From an uncultured Prevotella sp. (lineage in GTDB: Bacteria; Bacteroidota; Bacteroidia; Bacteroidales; Bacteroidaceae), in the NCBI GenBank assembly GCA_934120735.1, contig CAKOVA010000014.1:1-39319 (forward strand): 39,319 bases of DNA. The letters are read 5' to 3'. The notes under the pieces were generated by a model. It did no database searches. It had not been told where the DNA came from and saw only the letters and a program-made list of their open reading frames with translations. Shown here one piece after another: positions 8,014 to 14,803 of the stretch (its first letter is position 1; every line of letters starts with the position of its first letter). A program made the translations under genes and the position numbers.

Positions 8014-8658
8014 GTGGAAACTATCACATTGAACAAGGTTCTGCCGCATGTCTTTTCACATGTGCAAGGATTAGTGTCGGATGTTTGGAATGAGGAAATC
8101 ACCTTCCACAAGGGACATTATTATCTGTTGGAAGCCAATTCTGGCAAAGGAAAGAGTACGTTTTGCAGTTATTTGATAGGATATCGGCGTGATTTCGATG
8201 GGAAAATCTTGTTTGATGAGCAGAATATCAATACACTCACAATCAAAGATTGGGCAGAAATACGCACTCGGCATGTCAGTTATCTCTTTCAAGAGTTGCG
8301 TTTGTTTCCCGAATTAACCGCTCTTGAGAACGTTATGATTAAGAATAACATGACGCATTTCAAGACCAAAGCGCAAATTCTTGATTGGTTTGATGAATTG
8401 GACATCGCTGACAAGGTGAATGTCAGGATAGGACAGATGTCCTTTGGACAGCAACAACGTGTGGCATTGATACGCTCGCTCGTCCAACCTTTTGATTTCT
8501 TGTTGGCTGACGAACCCATCAGTCACCTTGATGATGACAACTCCAACGCCATGGCACAAGTTCTCTTGCGTGAGGCTACTCACCAAGGAGCCGGCGTCAT
8601 TGTTACGAGTATCGGCAAACATCTGGGTTTAAAATATGATAAGGTTGTAAGACTATGA
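8014..8658 (+). CDS. ABC transporter ATP-binding protein, LolD/MacB-like, atypical motifs
   Basis: A 214-aa ATPase subunit for the permease encoded next. Walker A is ANSGKGKST (41-49), where Ala replaces the usual first Gly. The Q-loop is FQELRLF (Gln93), the signature is MSFGQ (142-146) instead of LSGGQ, Walker B is FLLADEP (162-168), and the D-loop is SHLD. After VIVT the H-loop position is Ser199, not His. Start is GTG at 8014, three bases after the previous stop; the next in-frame ATG lies inside the ATPase fold. The small size and order ATPase-permease fit the LolCDE/MacB/FtsE group. The stop overlaps the permease start (ATGA). Confidence 0.85.
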   Translation: METITLNKVLPHVFSHVQGLVSDVWNEEITFHKGHYYLLEANSGKGKSTFCSYLIGYRRDFDGKILFDEQNINTLTIKDWAEIRTRHVSYLFQELRLFPELTALENVMIKNNMTHFKTKAQILDWFDELDIADKVNVRIGQMSFGQQQRVALIRSLVQPFDFLLADEPISHLDDDNSNAMAQVLLREATHQGAGVIVTSIGKHLGLKYDKVVRL

Positions 8659-9848
8659 CGCTTGTTTGGAAACTTCTTCGGCAACATGTGAGCATTCCTC
8701 AGTTTGTAGGTTTTTTCTTTGCAAACCTGTTTGGAATGATTGTCATTCTTTTGGGATATCAGTTTTATCGTGACGTCATGCCTGTGTTTAACAGCGATGA
8801 TAGCTTCATGAAGGCCGATTATCTCACCATCAGTAAGAAAACAGGTACCACTGCCACCATCAGTGGGGAAGATAATACGTTCAAAGAGGCAGAGATTGAA
8901 GATTTAAAGCAACAGCCTTTCGTCAAAAAGTTGGGCGCATTTACCTCGGCAGAATATAAAGTGAACGTAACGCTGTACGTCAAAGAAACTAAATTGCTTG
9001 ATTCCGAATTCTTTTTCGAGAGCATTCCAGATTCGTTTGTCGATGTTCCGCTTGCCCAATGGCATTATGAGGAGGGCAGCAAGACGGTGCCCATCATCCT
9101 ACCCAGGTCATACATCACCATGTATAACTTCGGCTATGCGCGCAATCACTCATTGCCGAGCATCTCTGAAGGCGTGGTGGGAATGCTAAATGTGCGCATG
9201 TCCATTCATGGTAATGGCAAGGATGAAGTGTTTGAAGGAAAAGTCATTGGTTTCTCCGGTAAATTGAACTCTATTCTCGTCCCCATGTCATTTATGTCGT
9301 GGAGCAACCATCATTTTGCGCCAAACGTGACGAGCAGCCCCAACAGACTAATTGCTGACGTGTCGAACACACGCGATGATGCCATCGCAAAATACTTGGA
9401 TAGCCATGCGTATGAGGTTGAAGACAGTAATCTTGCCAACGAGAAAGCCATCTCGTTCTTATCGTTAGTCGTTTCTATCGTGATGGTTGTGGGCTTGTTC
9501 ATATCCCTCTTGAGCTTTTACATCCTGCTTTTAAGCATCTATCTTCTCGTACAAAAGAATGCTGACAAACTTGAAAATCTCTTGCTGATAGGCTACCGTC
9601 CCTTGCAGGTGTCGAAGCCGTACATCTTCCTCACACTCATGCTGAACGTCGCAGTCTTGCTGATGGCCGTTCTGGCTGTGTATTGTGTACGGGATTATTA
9701 CATTGAAATATTGTATGCCATGCTTCCAAGCATTGACAAAACCAGTATGCTTCCTACTTGTTTATTGGGATTTGTAATCCTGACAATCGTGTCTTTCATC
9801 AACAGTTTAATTATCCATCGCAGAATCTCTGCTTTATACAAAAAATAA
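8655..9848 (+). CDS. FtsX/MacB-like ABC permease
   Basis: A 397-aa inner-membrane protein with the four-helix layout of mechanotransmission ABC systems. One helix is near the N-terminus (about 18-40). A large extracytoplasmic domain follows (about 41-270). Three helices lie at the C-terminus, about 272-300, 325-346 and 368-388. The segment after helix 2, KNADKLENLLLIGYRPLQVS, resembles the FtsX-domain coupling loop. MacB, LolCE and FtsX proteins share this layout and move or signal to molecules in the periplasm rather than across the inner membrane. With the preceding ATPase and the DUF4836 lipoprotein it suggests a lipoprotein-linked envelope system. Substrate unknown. Confidence 0.82.
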   Translation: MTLVWKLLRQHVSIPQFVGFFFANLFGMIVILLGYQFYRDVMPVFNSDDSFMKADYLTISKKTGTTATISGEDNTFKEAEIEDLKQQPFVKKLGAFTSAEYKVNVTLYVKETKLLDSEFFFESIPDSFVDVPLAQWHYEEGSKTVPIILPRSYITMYNFGYARNHSLPSISEGVVGMLNVRMSIHGNGKDEVFEGKVIGFSGKLNSILVPMSFMSWSNHHFAPNVTSSPNRLIADVSNTRDDAIAKYLDSHAYEVEDSNLANEKAISFLSLVVSIVMVVGLFISLLSFYILLLSIYLLVQKNADKLENLLLIGYRPLQVSKPYIFLTLMLNVAVLLMAVLAVYCVRDYYIEILYAMLPSIDKTSMLPTCLLGFVILTIVSFINSLIIHRRISALYKK

Positions 9849-9882
9849 AAAAAAGGCAATGGTCTTCACAGATAATCGCCTT
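9841..9882 (-). terminator. Rho-independent terminator (minus strand)
   Basis: Read leftward, AAGGCGAT (9882-9875) pairs with ATTGCCTT (9860-9853) over 8 bp with one G-U wobble and a 14-nt loop. A run of eight T, then ATTTTT, follows directly. The T-run overlaps the end of the permease gene on the other strand. On the plus strand no T-run follows the stem. Confidence 0.75.
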
Positions 9883-9937
9883 CAAATCTTCAATAGGTAT
9901 TAGTCCTTTAAGGTAAAAAGATTGTTTTCAGGATAAC
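9846..9937 (-). ncRNA. Candidate small RNA of about 90 nt
   Basis: A consensus promoter (9943-9973) and a strong terminator (9841-9882) face the same way with only about 60 nt between the first transcribed base and the terminator stem. No start codon with a meaningful frame lies between them. The 5' part contains CAATCTT, which can pair with AAGATT further on, and CCTTAAAGG, a perfect short palindrome. It lies antisense-convergent to the 3' end of the permease gene. I do not recognise it. The Rfam Bacteroidales-1 motif also has promoter-plus-terminator borders and is one family to test. End points are estimates. Confidence 0.5.
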
Positions 9938-9942
9938 ACTTG

Positions 9943-9973
9943 CAAAGTTAATGTTTTTTTTGAATCCTCCAAA
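9943..9973 (-). promoter_or_regulatory. Consensus Bacteroidota promoter of the small RNA candidate
   Basis: On the minus strand TTTG (9970-9973), a 19-bp spacer and TAACTTTG (9943-9950) match both elements fully. It does not point at any protein gene in range: leftward it meets only the terminator and the 3' end of the permease. Confidence 0.7.
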
Positions 9974-10090
9974 CCTTTTTAGTTATTTTTTTTATAATAA
10001 TAAAAATGTATCCTTAAAGGTGCAGATGTTTGCTGTTTTTCAAATCTTGAAGTGACGTCGGTCAACCGCTATATTAGATGCATTCACCTT

Positions 10091-10288
10091 CAAAAGCAAT
10101 GCCTTTGCCCTCCAATAGCAATGAGTTTGGGCACCAATAGCATTGAGTTTGGGCACCAATAGCATTGAGTTTGGTCACCAATAGCATTGAGTTTGGTGTC
10201 CAATAGCAATGACTTTGGTTACCAATAGCAATGAGTTTCCATTCCAATATGCATGCGCTTGCGTGGCAATCTACATATTATCTTGAAT
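10091..10288. repeat. 22-bp degenerate repeat array, copy A2 (about 8-9 units)
   Basis: Units start every 22 bp at 10091, 10113, 10135, 10157, 10179, 10201, 10223, 10245 and, faintly, 10267. Central units read CAATAGCATTGAGTTTGG plus four more bases ending in C. End units are more divergent: 10245 carries CAATATGCATGC, which recurs in array A3. The period is exact, but 22 is not a multiple of 3, so the array is not coding. It fills the gap between the convergent ABC permease and xanthine permease genes, next to the small RNA candidate. Confidence 0.9.
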
Positions 10289-10336
10289 ATGATACAGTTA
10301 CGATGCGTCCCGATTGGGTGAATGTTCGGGAGTTAT

Positions 10337-11707
10337 CTATTCTTTAATCTTGATAAATGCATTTGTCAGGATGGCCGTGAGTCCACCTGTCGTAATGCCC
10401 GAAGAAAAGATGTTTTTGATGGTTTCCGGCATGTGATCCAGTATTCCAGGAACCATTTCTACGCTAAGTCCCAGGGCAAAGCTGATGGCCATCACCAATA
10501 CTGCCTTTCGGTTGATTTGAGTTGATGCGATGATTTTGATGCCTGCGGCAGCCACGGTTCCAAACATCAACAGCGTGGCGCCACCGAGTACGGGAGCCGG
10601 AATTAAGGAAAACACCAATCCAACAACAGGGAACAGTCCTAAGACAACCAACGCTCCGGCAATGTAGTAGCCCACATAGCGGCTGGCGATGCCTGTCAAT
10701 TGAATCATTCCATTGTTCTGTGCGAAGATTGAATTGGGGAAAGAGTTGAACACAGCGGCTAACATTGAGTTGAAACCATCGGCCAGAATGCCGCCCGATG
10801 CTCTTCTTTCAAACACTTCACCTTCGATGGGTTCTCCGGAAATCAGCGAGTTGGCCGTGATGTCTCCATAAGCTTCGATGGCCGTTATGAGGTAAACCAG
10901 TCCCAATGATATCAGGGCCGAAATGTCAAAACGGAATCCGTATTTGAACGGAACGGGAATGATAAAGCCTCCATAGCTTTGAATGGAATCCAAGTGAATC
11001 ATTCCCATGAGATAGGCAGCGATACACCCAATGAGGAGACCCAGCACGATTGAACTCATTCGAAGAAAGCGGTTGCTGGAACGATTGAAGATGATGATGC
11101 TGAACAACACCAGTGCTGCCAACCCAAGGTTGACCAGAGATCCGAACGCCCCGTCAGCTTCGGCAGCGGCACCACCACCACATGAGTTGATTCCGGCCTT
11201 GACCAACGACATACCTATCAACGTGACAACGATGCCAGAGACCAGTGGTGTGATGATTTTGCGTGTGTACTTCAATAGGCGGCTCACAAGCATTTCGACA
11301 ACAGAGGCGAACATGCAGGCGGTAAATATATAGGACAAAGCCATTTCGGTGTTCAACTTGCCACCCACCATGCCAAGCATGCCGGCTCCGATAATGGGGC
11401 CTATGAAGGAGAAGCTGGTGCCTTGGATGCACAATAGTCCAGTACCGATGGGACCAATGCGGTGACATTGTATGAATGTGGCGACGCCAGAAACGAACAA
11501 TGACATGGAAACCAAAAATCCTGTTGTTTCCAAATCAAAATTAAGGGCATTCGAAATAATCAGCGGCGGCGTGATGATGGCTACGAAGATGGCCAGCAAG
11601 TGCTGCAATGCGGCAAAGATACTTTCTCGGAGAGCCGGACGGTCGTGAAGACCATAAATCAAGTCAGTCGACTTTGACCTTACTTGTTCTTGTTCTGTTG
11701 CGTTCAT
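10337..11707 (-). CDS. Xanthine permease, NCS2/NAT family
   Basis: Inner-membrane purine:H+ symporter of 456 aa with about 14 hydrophobic segments. The helix-1 motif LQHLLA, the segment GTSFSF, the helix-8 ITAIEAYGD and the NAT signature QNNGMIQLTG identify the xanthine/uracil permease family (E. coli XanQ/XanP, B. subtilis PbuX). Xanthine is the likeliest substrate because the gene follows xpt by 29 bp on the same strand. No separate promoter is visible. Uric acid or uracil cannot be excluded from sequence alone. Confidence 0.9.
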   Translation of the reverse strand: MNATEQEQVRSKSTDLIYGLHDRPALRESIFAALQHLLAIFVAIITPPLIISNALNFDLETTGFLVSMSLFVSGVATFIQCHRIGPIGTGLLCIQGTSFSFIGPIIGAGMLGMVGGKLNTEMALSYIFTACMFASVVEMLVSRLLKYTRKIITPLVSGIVVTLIGMSLVKAGINSCGGGAAAEADGAFGSLVNLGLAALVLFSIIIFNRSSNRFLRMSSIVLGLLIGCIAAYLMGMIHLDSIQSYGGFIIPVPFKYGFRFDISALISLGLVYLITAIEAYGDITANSLISGEPIEGEVFERRASGGILADGFNSMLAAVFNSFPNSIFAQNNGMIQLTGIASRYVGYYIAGALVVLGLFPVVGLVFSLIPAPVLGGATLLMFGTVAAAGIKIIASTQINRKAVLVMAISFALGLSVEMVPGILDHMPETIKNIFSSGITTGGLTAILTNAFIKIKE

Positions 11708-11736
11708 GTTTTAGCGTTCAATCAATAGGGGAGTGG

Positions 11737-12315
11737 TTACTTTTCGATATTTTTTAATTTGATTTGACAATTGTCCAGCGATTCAATCATCGCAAGAGAT
11801 TCGCATCTCACGCCTTCTGCTTCTATCCCGTCACGTCCATGTTGGAAGGTTTTTTCAATGATAAAGCCCATTCCAACCAGTTCTGCACCGGCCTGCCGGC
11901 ATAGATCGATGATGCCTTTGGCGGCATTTCCATAGGCCAGGAAGTCGTCAATGAAAACCACTTTGTCGTTGGGTGTTAGATAATCCTTGCTGATAACGAC
12001 GTTATATTCACGCTGCTTGGTGAATGAGAAGACCGTGGTGGATAAGATGTTGTCCATCGTTGACGGTTTTTTCTTCTTGGCAAATACCACTGGAAGGTCC
12101 AGAAGTAACCCCATAACGATGGCAGGTGCAATGCCCGAAGCTTCGATGGTTAAGATTTTGTTGATTTCCGTTGAGGCGTAACGTTTGATGAATTCGATGG
12201 CGATGGCTTTCATAAGGTTGGGATCCATCTGGTGGTTGATAAATTTATCTACTTTCAGTATGCCACCAGGATAGCATTTGCCATCTTTCAGAATGCGGTC
12301 TATTAATGTTTTCAT
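11737..12315 (-). CDS. xpt: Xanthine phosphoribosyltransferase
   Basis: Converts xanthine and PRPP to XMP in purine salvage. The 192-aa protein matches B. subtilis Xpt along its length: [12 protein letters not shown] near the start, [22 protein letters not shown], and the PRPP-binding [16 protein letters not shown]. The start is taken as the ATG at 12315 ([12 protein letters not shown]); an ATG three codons upstream (12324) is also possible, while the longer open frame beyond it crosses the promoter. xpt and the permease gene form a two-gene salvage operon. No purine riboswitch is visible: the leader is too short. Confidence 0.94.
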   Translation of the reverse strand: MKTLIDRILKDGKCYPGGILKVDKFINHQMDPNLMKAIAIEFIKRYASTEINKILTIEASGIAPAIVMGLLLDLPVVFAKKKKPSTMDNILSTTVFSFTKQREYNVVISKDYLTPNDKVVFIDDFLAYGNAAKGIIDLCRQAGAELVGMGFIIEKTFQHGRDGIEAEGVRCESLAMIESLDNCQIKLKNIEK

Positions 12316-12341
12316 CTTTTGCATTATAAAAATAATGCATG

Positions 12342-12349
12342 CAAAGTTA
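12342..12349 (-). promoter_or_regulatory. -7 box of the xpt operon
   Basis: TAACTTTG on the minus strand, 26 bp from the xpt ATG at 12315. TTTC at 12370-12373, with a 20-bp spacer, is the nearest -33-like element. The upstream gene's probable terminator T-run abuts this box. Confidence 0.5.
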
Positions 12350-12351
12350 CT

Positions 12352-12415
12352 AAAAAAATGTAAAGCACAGAAAGATGACAAACTATTTTTTCTTGCCGCT
12401 TGTGCCGTGCTTCAC
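12352..12415 (-). terminator. Possible terminator of the TPR gene
   Basis: Read leftward, GTGAAGCAC (12415-12407) can pair with GTGCTTTAC (12368-12360) over 9 bp with one wobble, and is followed by ATTTTTTTA. The loop is long (about 38 nt), which weakens the call. The stem includes the stop codon of the TPR gene. Confidence 0.4.
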
Positions 12416-13056
12416 TTGATGCTATCGCTTGGTAGTTCGGTGGCTGTTGATTGGTCTATTTGTTGTTTGCAGCCGTTAATCATGTTTTCAATCTGTGCCA
12501 TACGGTATTTCAAACCACGTTTGTATCCGTAATGTTGATAGTAGGAGCGTGCGCTTTCAAAATATTCAAGTGCATTTTCCCAATCCTTTTTAAACAGAAA
12601 ACAGAACCCAAGACGGTAGAGGGCATCGGCTTTTTCGTTGTCATGGCACACGTTCAGCATCTTTTCATAGCATGGGATGGCTGCTTCGTATTGTTTTAAT
12701 TGAAAGTGACTTTCAGCGTTGGCATAGTAATAGACTGATTGTTCGTGAGGTGCGAAGACAGTGATACTCGGCATAACCGAGTCCAGATACAGGCATGCCT
12801 GCTCGTATTTCCACAGATGATAGTAGCACACGCCGATGTAAGCCTTGTACCGTTGGTTGAGAAGGTATTCCTGGTCAAGCTTCTGAAACAGCAAAAGAGC
12901 CTCATGATACTTCTCGCTTTGAAAGTATTCCAGCGCCATGTTCAGTCGATCTTTGTCACTGATGGGTCGGTTGTGAGTGGCATCTGCTGGGTTGTTTTGG
13001 CCTATCAAAAACACGAGGGTGGCCAACCCTATCATCAGATAGTGCTTCGGCTTCAT
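12412..13056 (-). CDS. Exported TPR-repeat protein
   Basis: A 214-aa protein with an N-terminal hydrophobic segment (MKPKHYLMIGLATLVFLIG) and then about four or five TPR-like helical hairpins. Recognisable units are NMALEYFQSEKYHEALLLFQ, AYIGVCYYHLWKYEQACLYL, AESHFQLKQYEAAIPCYEKM and ALYRLGFCFLFKKDWENALE. TPRs usually hold protein partners, so a periplasmic scaffold role is likely; no partner is identified. I use the ATG at 13056, because the longer open frame would overlap the M64 gene by 70 bp and would put residues ahead of the signal peptide. It follows the M64 gene by 10 bp and probably shares its transcript with folK. Confidence 0.75.
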   Translation of the reverse strand: MKPKHYLMIGLATLVFLIGQNNPADATHNRPISDKDRLNMALEYFQSEKYHEALLLFQKLDQEYLLNQRYKAYIGVCYYHLWKYEQACLYLDSVMPSITVFAPHEQSVYYYANAESHFQLKQYEAAIPCYEKMLNVCHDNEKADALYRLGFCFLFKKDWENALEYFESARSYYQHYGYKRGLKYRMAQIENMINGCKQQIDQSTATELPSDSIK

Positions 13057-13066
13057 GCTAAGTTCA

Positions 13067-14323
13067 TCATTTTGTGTAGAAATCAATGACGCGTTGGATG
13101 GCTCGTTGACACACAGGACAGAACTCAGGCGTGTCATTTGTGCGCATTCTACAATCGGGTGATGCGCGGTAAATGCCTTTGAGCGAGTAGCCGGCGCCTT
13201 CTATCAGTCCCACAGAAGGTACTTTTTCCATCATATCTTGCCATTTATCAGAAAACTTAACCTTGGTTGTGATGTTTTGTTCCCATGGTTCGATGTCTGG
13301 CGGATACATGGGGATTTCCTCGAAATCATAGGCATATTCGTCGGCCAGTCCAGCAAAGCTGTGACCAAACTCATGTACAACAACTGGTTTGAACGATGGA
13401 TGATGGGTCATTGACAGGTTGTATGAATTAAGAATACCGCCGCCTCCGTACCGATTAGTGTTCACCAAGATGATGATATGTTCGTATGGAAGTCCTGCCA
13501 GCCAGTCGTGTACGGTTTTTAATCGCAATGTAGTAAGATAACGGTTGCTGTAGAACGTGTCAAAATGTGAGTGCAGGGCGGTATTCTTCCACACGCCTTT
13601 AGAAGGCTCACTGGTACCACTGTCTGCCGAAGGAGCTTTGACTGCTATGATGTTGAACCTGTTTCTCATGGCCTTGAAAGGCTCATGCGCAAACAACGCC
13701 TCAGTGGCTTCGGCGGCATCTTTCAGGAAGATGTCCATTTCGGTAGTGCGGTATCCCTCTGCCAGGAAGGCGATGTGGATGCAGCGGGAGGTGTCTTGAG
13801 CCGTTTGTAACGTTTCAAATGGAGTGCGGTCTCGTTCTCCGATGTGCTTGATCAAGATGTCACTTGGTGCGATTGTGTGTGTCAGTTGGGTCATCGTCTC
13901 ACGCCTGTTGTCATTCAGTGTCACCGTAACGTCAACGGTGTCCTTGGGCATCGGAACAAGAAATACATTCTCGAAAGCCCTGCTTGTGTGCTTGGCTTCA
14001 TCGTAAGTGAGCCATTCTTGAAACAACGTAGAAAACGAATTACGGTAGAGAATTCGCTTCGTGTGGTGGTCGCGGACGGTTATTTGGCCGTTTCCTTCCA
14101 TGGGTAATTCGGCCAACCGCTGTTTTTTTCCGTACCATCTGGGCGTGACGTTCAATTGGTCGACGGCGATGTGTTGCTGGTTTGCGTTGCCCGAAAATAT
14201 ATAATCAATGCGCAGTGTGCTGTCAGAAAACACCTTGTTGAAGTCCTGCGCGTTCACGTTTGCCGACATGAATAGGCACAGAACACACGGGATCACATGG
14301 GTTAGGAAGGTTTGGATGTTCAT
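13067..14323 (-). CDS. Secreted M64-family zinc metallopeptidase
   Basis: A 418-aa exported protein. The signal peptide ends near VNA|QDF (residue 25). Residues 30-150 are beta-rich, an N-terminal domain often seen in Bacteroidota M64 proteins. The catalytic site HEFGHSFAGLADEY (317-330) supplies His317, Glu318 and His321. MEROPS M64 is named for the Clostridium ramosum IgA protease, but most Bacteroidota members are uncharacterised, so IgA cleavage should not be assumed. Late cysteines (CRMRTN..., CPVC) may bind metal or form disulfides. It lies 10 bp after folK and 10 bp before the TPR gene. Confidence 0.9.
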   Translation of the reverse strand: MNIQTFLTHVIPCVLCLFMSANVNAQDFNKVFSDSTLRIDYIFSGNANQQHIAVDQLNVTPRWYGKKQRLAELPMEGNGQITVRDHHTKRILYRNSFSTLFQEWLTYDEAKHTSRAFENVFLVPMPKDTVDVTVTLNDNRRETMTQLTHTIAPSDILIKHIGERDRTPFETLQTAQDTSRCIHIAFLAEGYRTTEMDIFLKDAAEATEALFAHEPFKAMRNRFNIIAVKAPSADSGTSEPSKGVWKNTALHSHFDTFYSNRYLTTLRLKTVHDWLAGLPYEHIIILVNTNRYGGGGILNSYNLSMTHHPSFKPVVVHEFGHSFAGLADEYAYDFEEIPMYPPDIEPWEQNITTKVKFSDKWQDMMEKVPSVGLIEGAGYSLKGIYRASPDCRMRTNDTPEFCPVCQRAIQRVIDFYTK

Positions 14324-14333
14324 TGTTCAATGC

Positions 14334-14711
14334 TTAAAATAAATCAATTTCGTTCATCAACTCTTGTATATAGTCGCGTTGCCAGTCGTCTATGTGCAGC
14401 TTTTTGTCGCCATACAGCAAGATGTCGATGTCCATTTGGATGCGATTAAGCGACCTTTCAGCCCCTGTGTTTCCACATATCCGTTCCATGTTTTTCACCT
14501 TTTCGGTGAGTTCTTCAAGGGATTCTTCCACCTCTGTGTATGCTAAACAGTTATAAAATAGGGCTGATGACATGCCAATGGGCTGTGTCCACTTCGTTGT
14601 AGTGAACTTCATGTCAGGCCAAGTGTCAACCAATAGCTGCCTAACTTGTTTCATGTTGCGCTCTTGGTTGACATTTGTTCCCAATGCCAAAATGACTTGT
14701 TTGCTGTCCAT
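14334..14711 (-). CDS. folK: Short HPPK-like protein (folate pyrophosphokinase)
   Basis: Resembles 6-hydroxymethyl-7,8-dihydropterin pyrophosphokinase, which moves pyrophosphate from ATP to the pterin in folate synthesis. The N-terminal ILALGTN, the pterin-binding PIG...LFYNCLAY (44-57) and the metal-binding MDIDILLYG (93-101, Asp94 and Asp96) are present. At 125 aa it is about 30 residues shorter than typical FolK and lacks the C-terminal part, so activity is likely but not certain. The ATG lies only 5 bp beyond a -7 box, suggesting a leaderless or nearly leaderless message. It leads a three-gene unit with the M64 and TPR genes. Confidence 0.78.
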   Translation of the reverse strand: MDSKQVILALGTNVNQERNMKQVRQLLVDTWPDMKFTTTKWTQPIGMSSALFYNCLAYTEVEESLEELTEKVKNMERICGNTGAERSLNRIQMDIDILLYGDKKLHIDDWQRDYIQELMNEIDLF

Positions 14712-14716
14712 TTGTA

Positions 14717-14724
14717 CAAAATTA
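14717..14724 (-). promoter_or_regulatory. -7 box of folK, 5 bp from the ATG
   Basis: TAATTTTG on the minus strand, with only TACAA between it and the start codon. The best -33 candidate, a TTG at 14748-14750, has a 23-bp spacer, longer than usual. It is divergent from the GH73 promoter. Confidence 0.45.
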
Positions 14725-14753
14725 CTAATAATTATTAAACGAACACCAATCCA

Positions 14754-14785
14754 TTGTGCTTTTTTTATGAATTTATGTAACTTTG
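14754..14785 (+). promoter_or_regulatory. Bacteroidota promoter of the GH73-LysM gene
   Basis: TTG at 14754-14756, a 21-bp spacer and TAACTTTG at 14778-14785. It lies 18 bp before the chosen ATG. The in-frame TTG at 14783 is part of this box, which rules it out as a start. Confidence 0.6.
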
Positions 14786-14803
14786 TCTAACATTTTAATG
14801 TTC

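Noticed and set aside
10091..10288. CRISPR array
   Set aside because: Units are directly adjacent at 22 bp with no unique spacers, and no cas genes are in the window.
12316..12411. Purine riboswitch ahead of xpt
   Set aside because: The -7 box is 26 bp from the start codon, leaving no room for an aptamer, and no purine-aptamer core is visible.
13057..13137. Longer start of the TPR gene
   Set aside because: It would overlap the M64 gene and place residues ahead of a good signal peptide.
13067..14323. IgA protease as the stated function of the M64 peptidase
   Set aside because: The family name comes from one clostridial enzyme; the motif shows a zinc peptidase but not its substrate.
14783..14803. 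TTG start of the GH73-LysM gene
   Set aside because: This TTG is part of the -7 box TAACTTTG, so it would not be transcribed in full.
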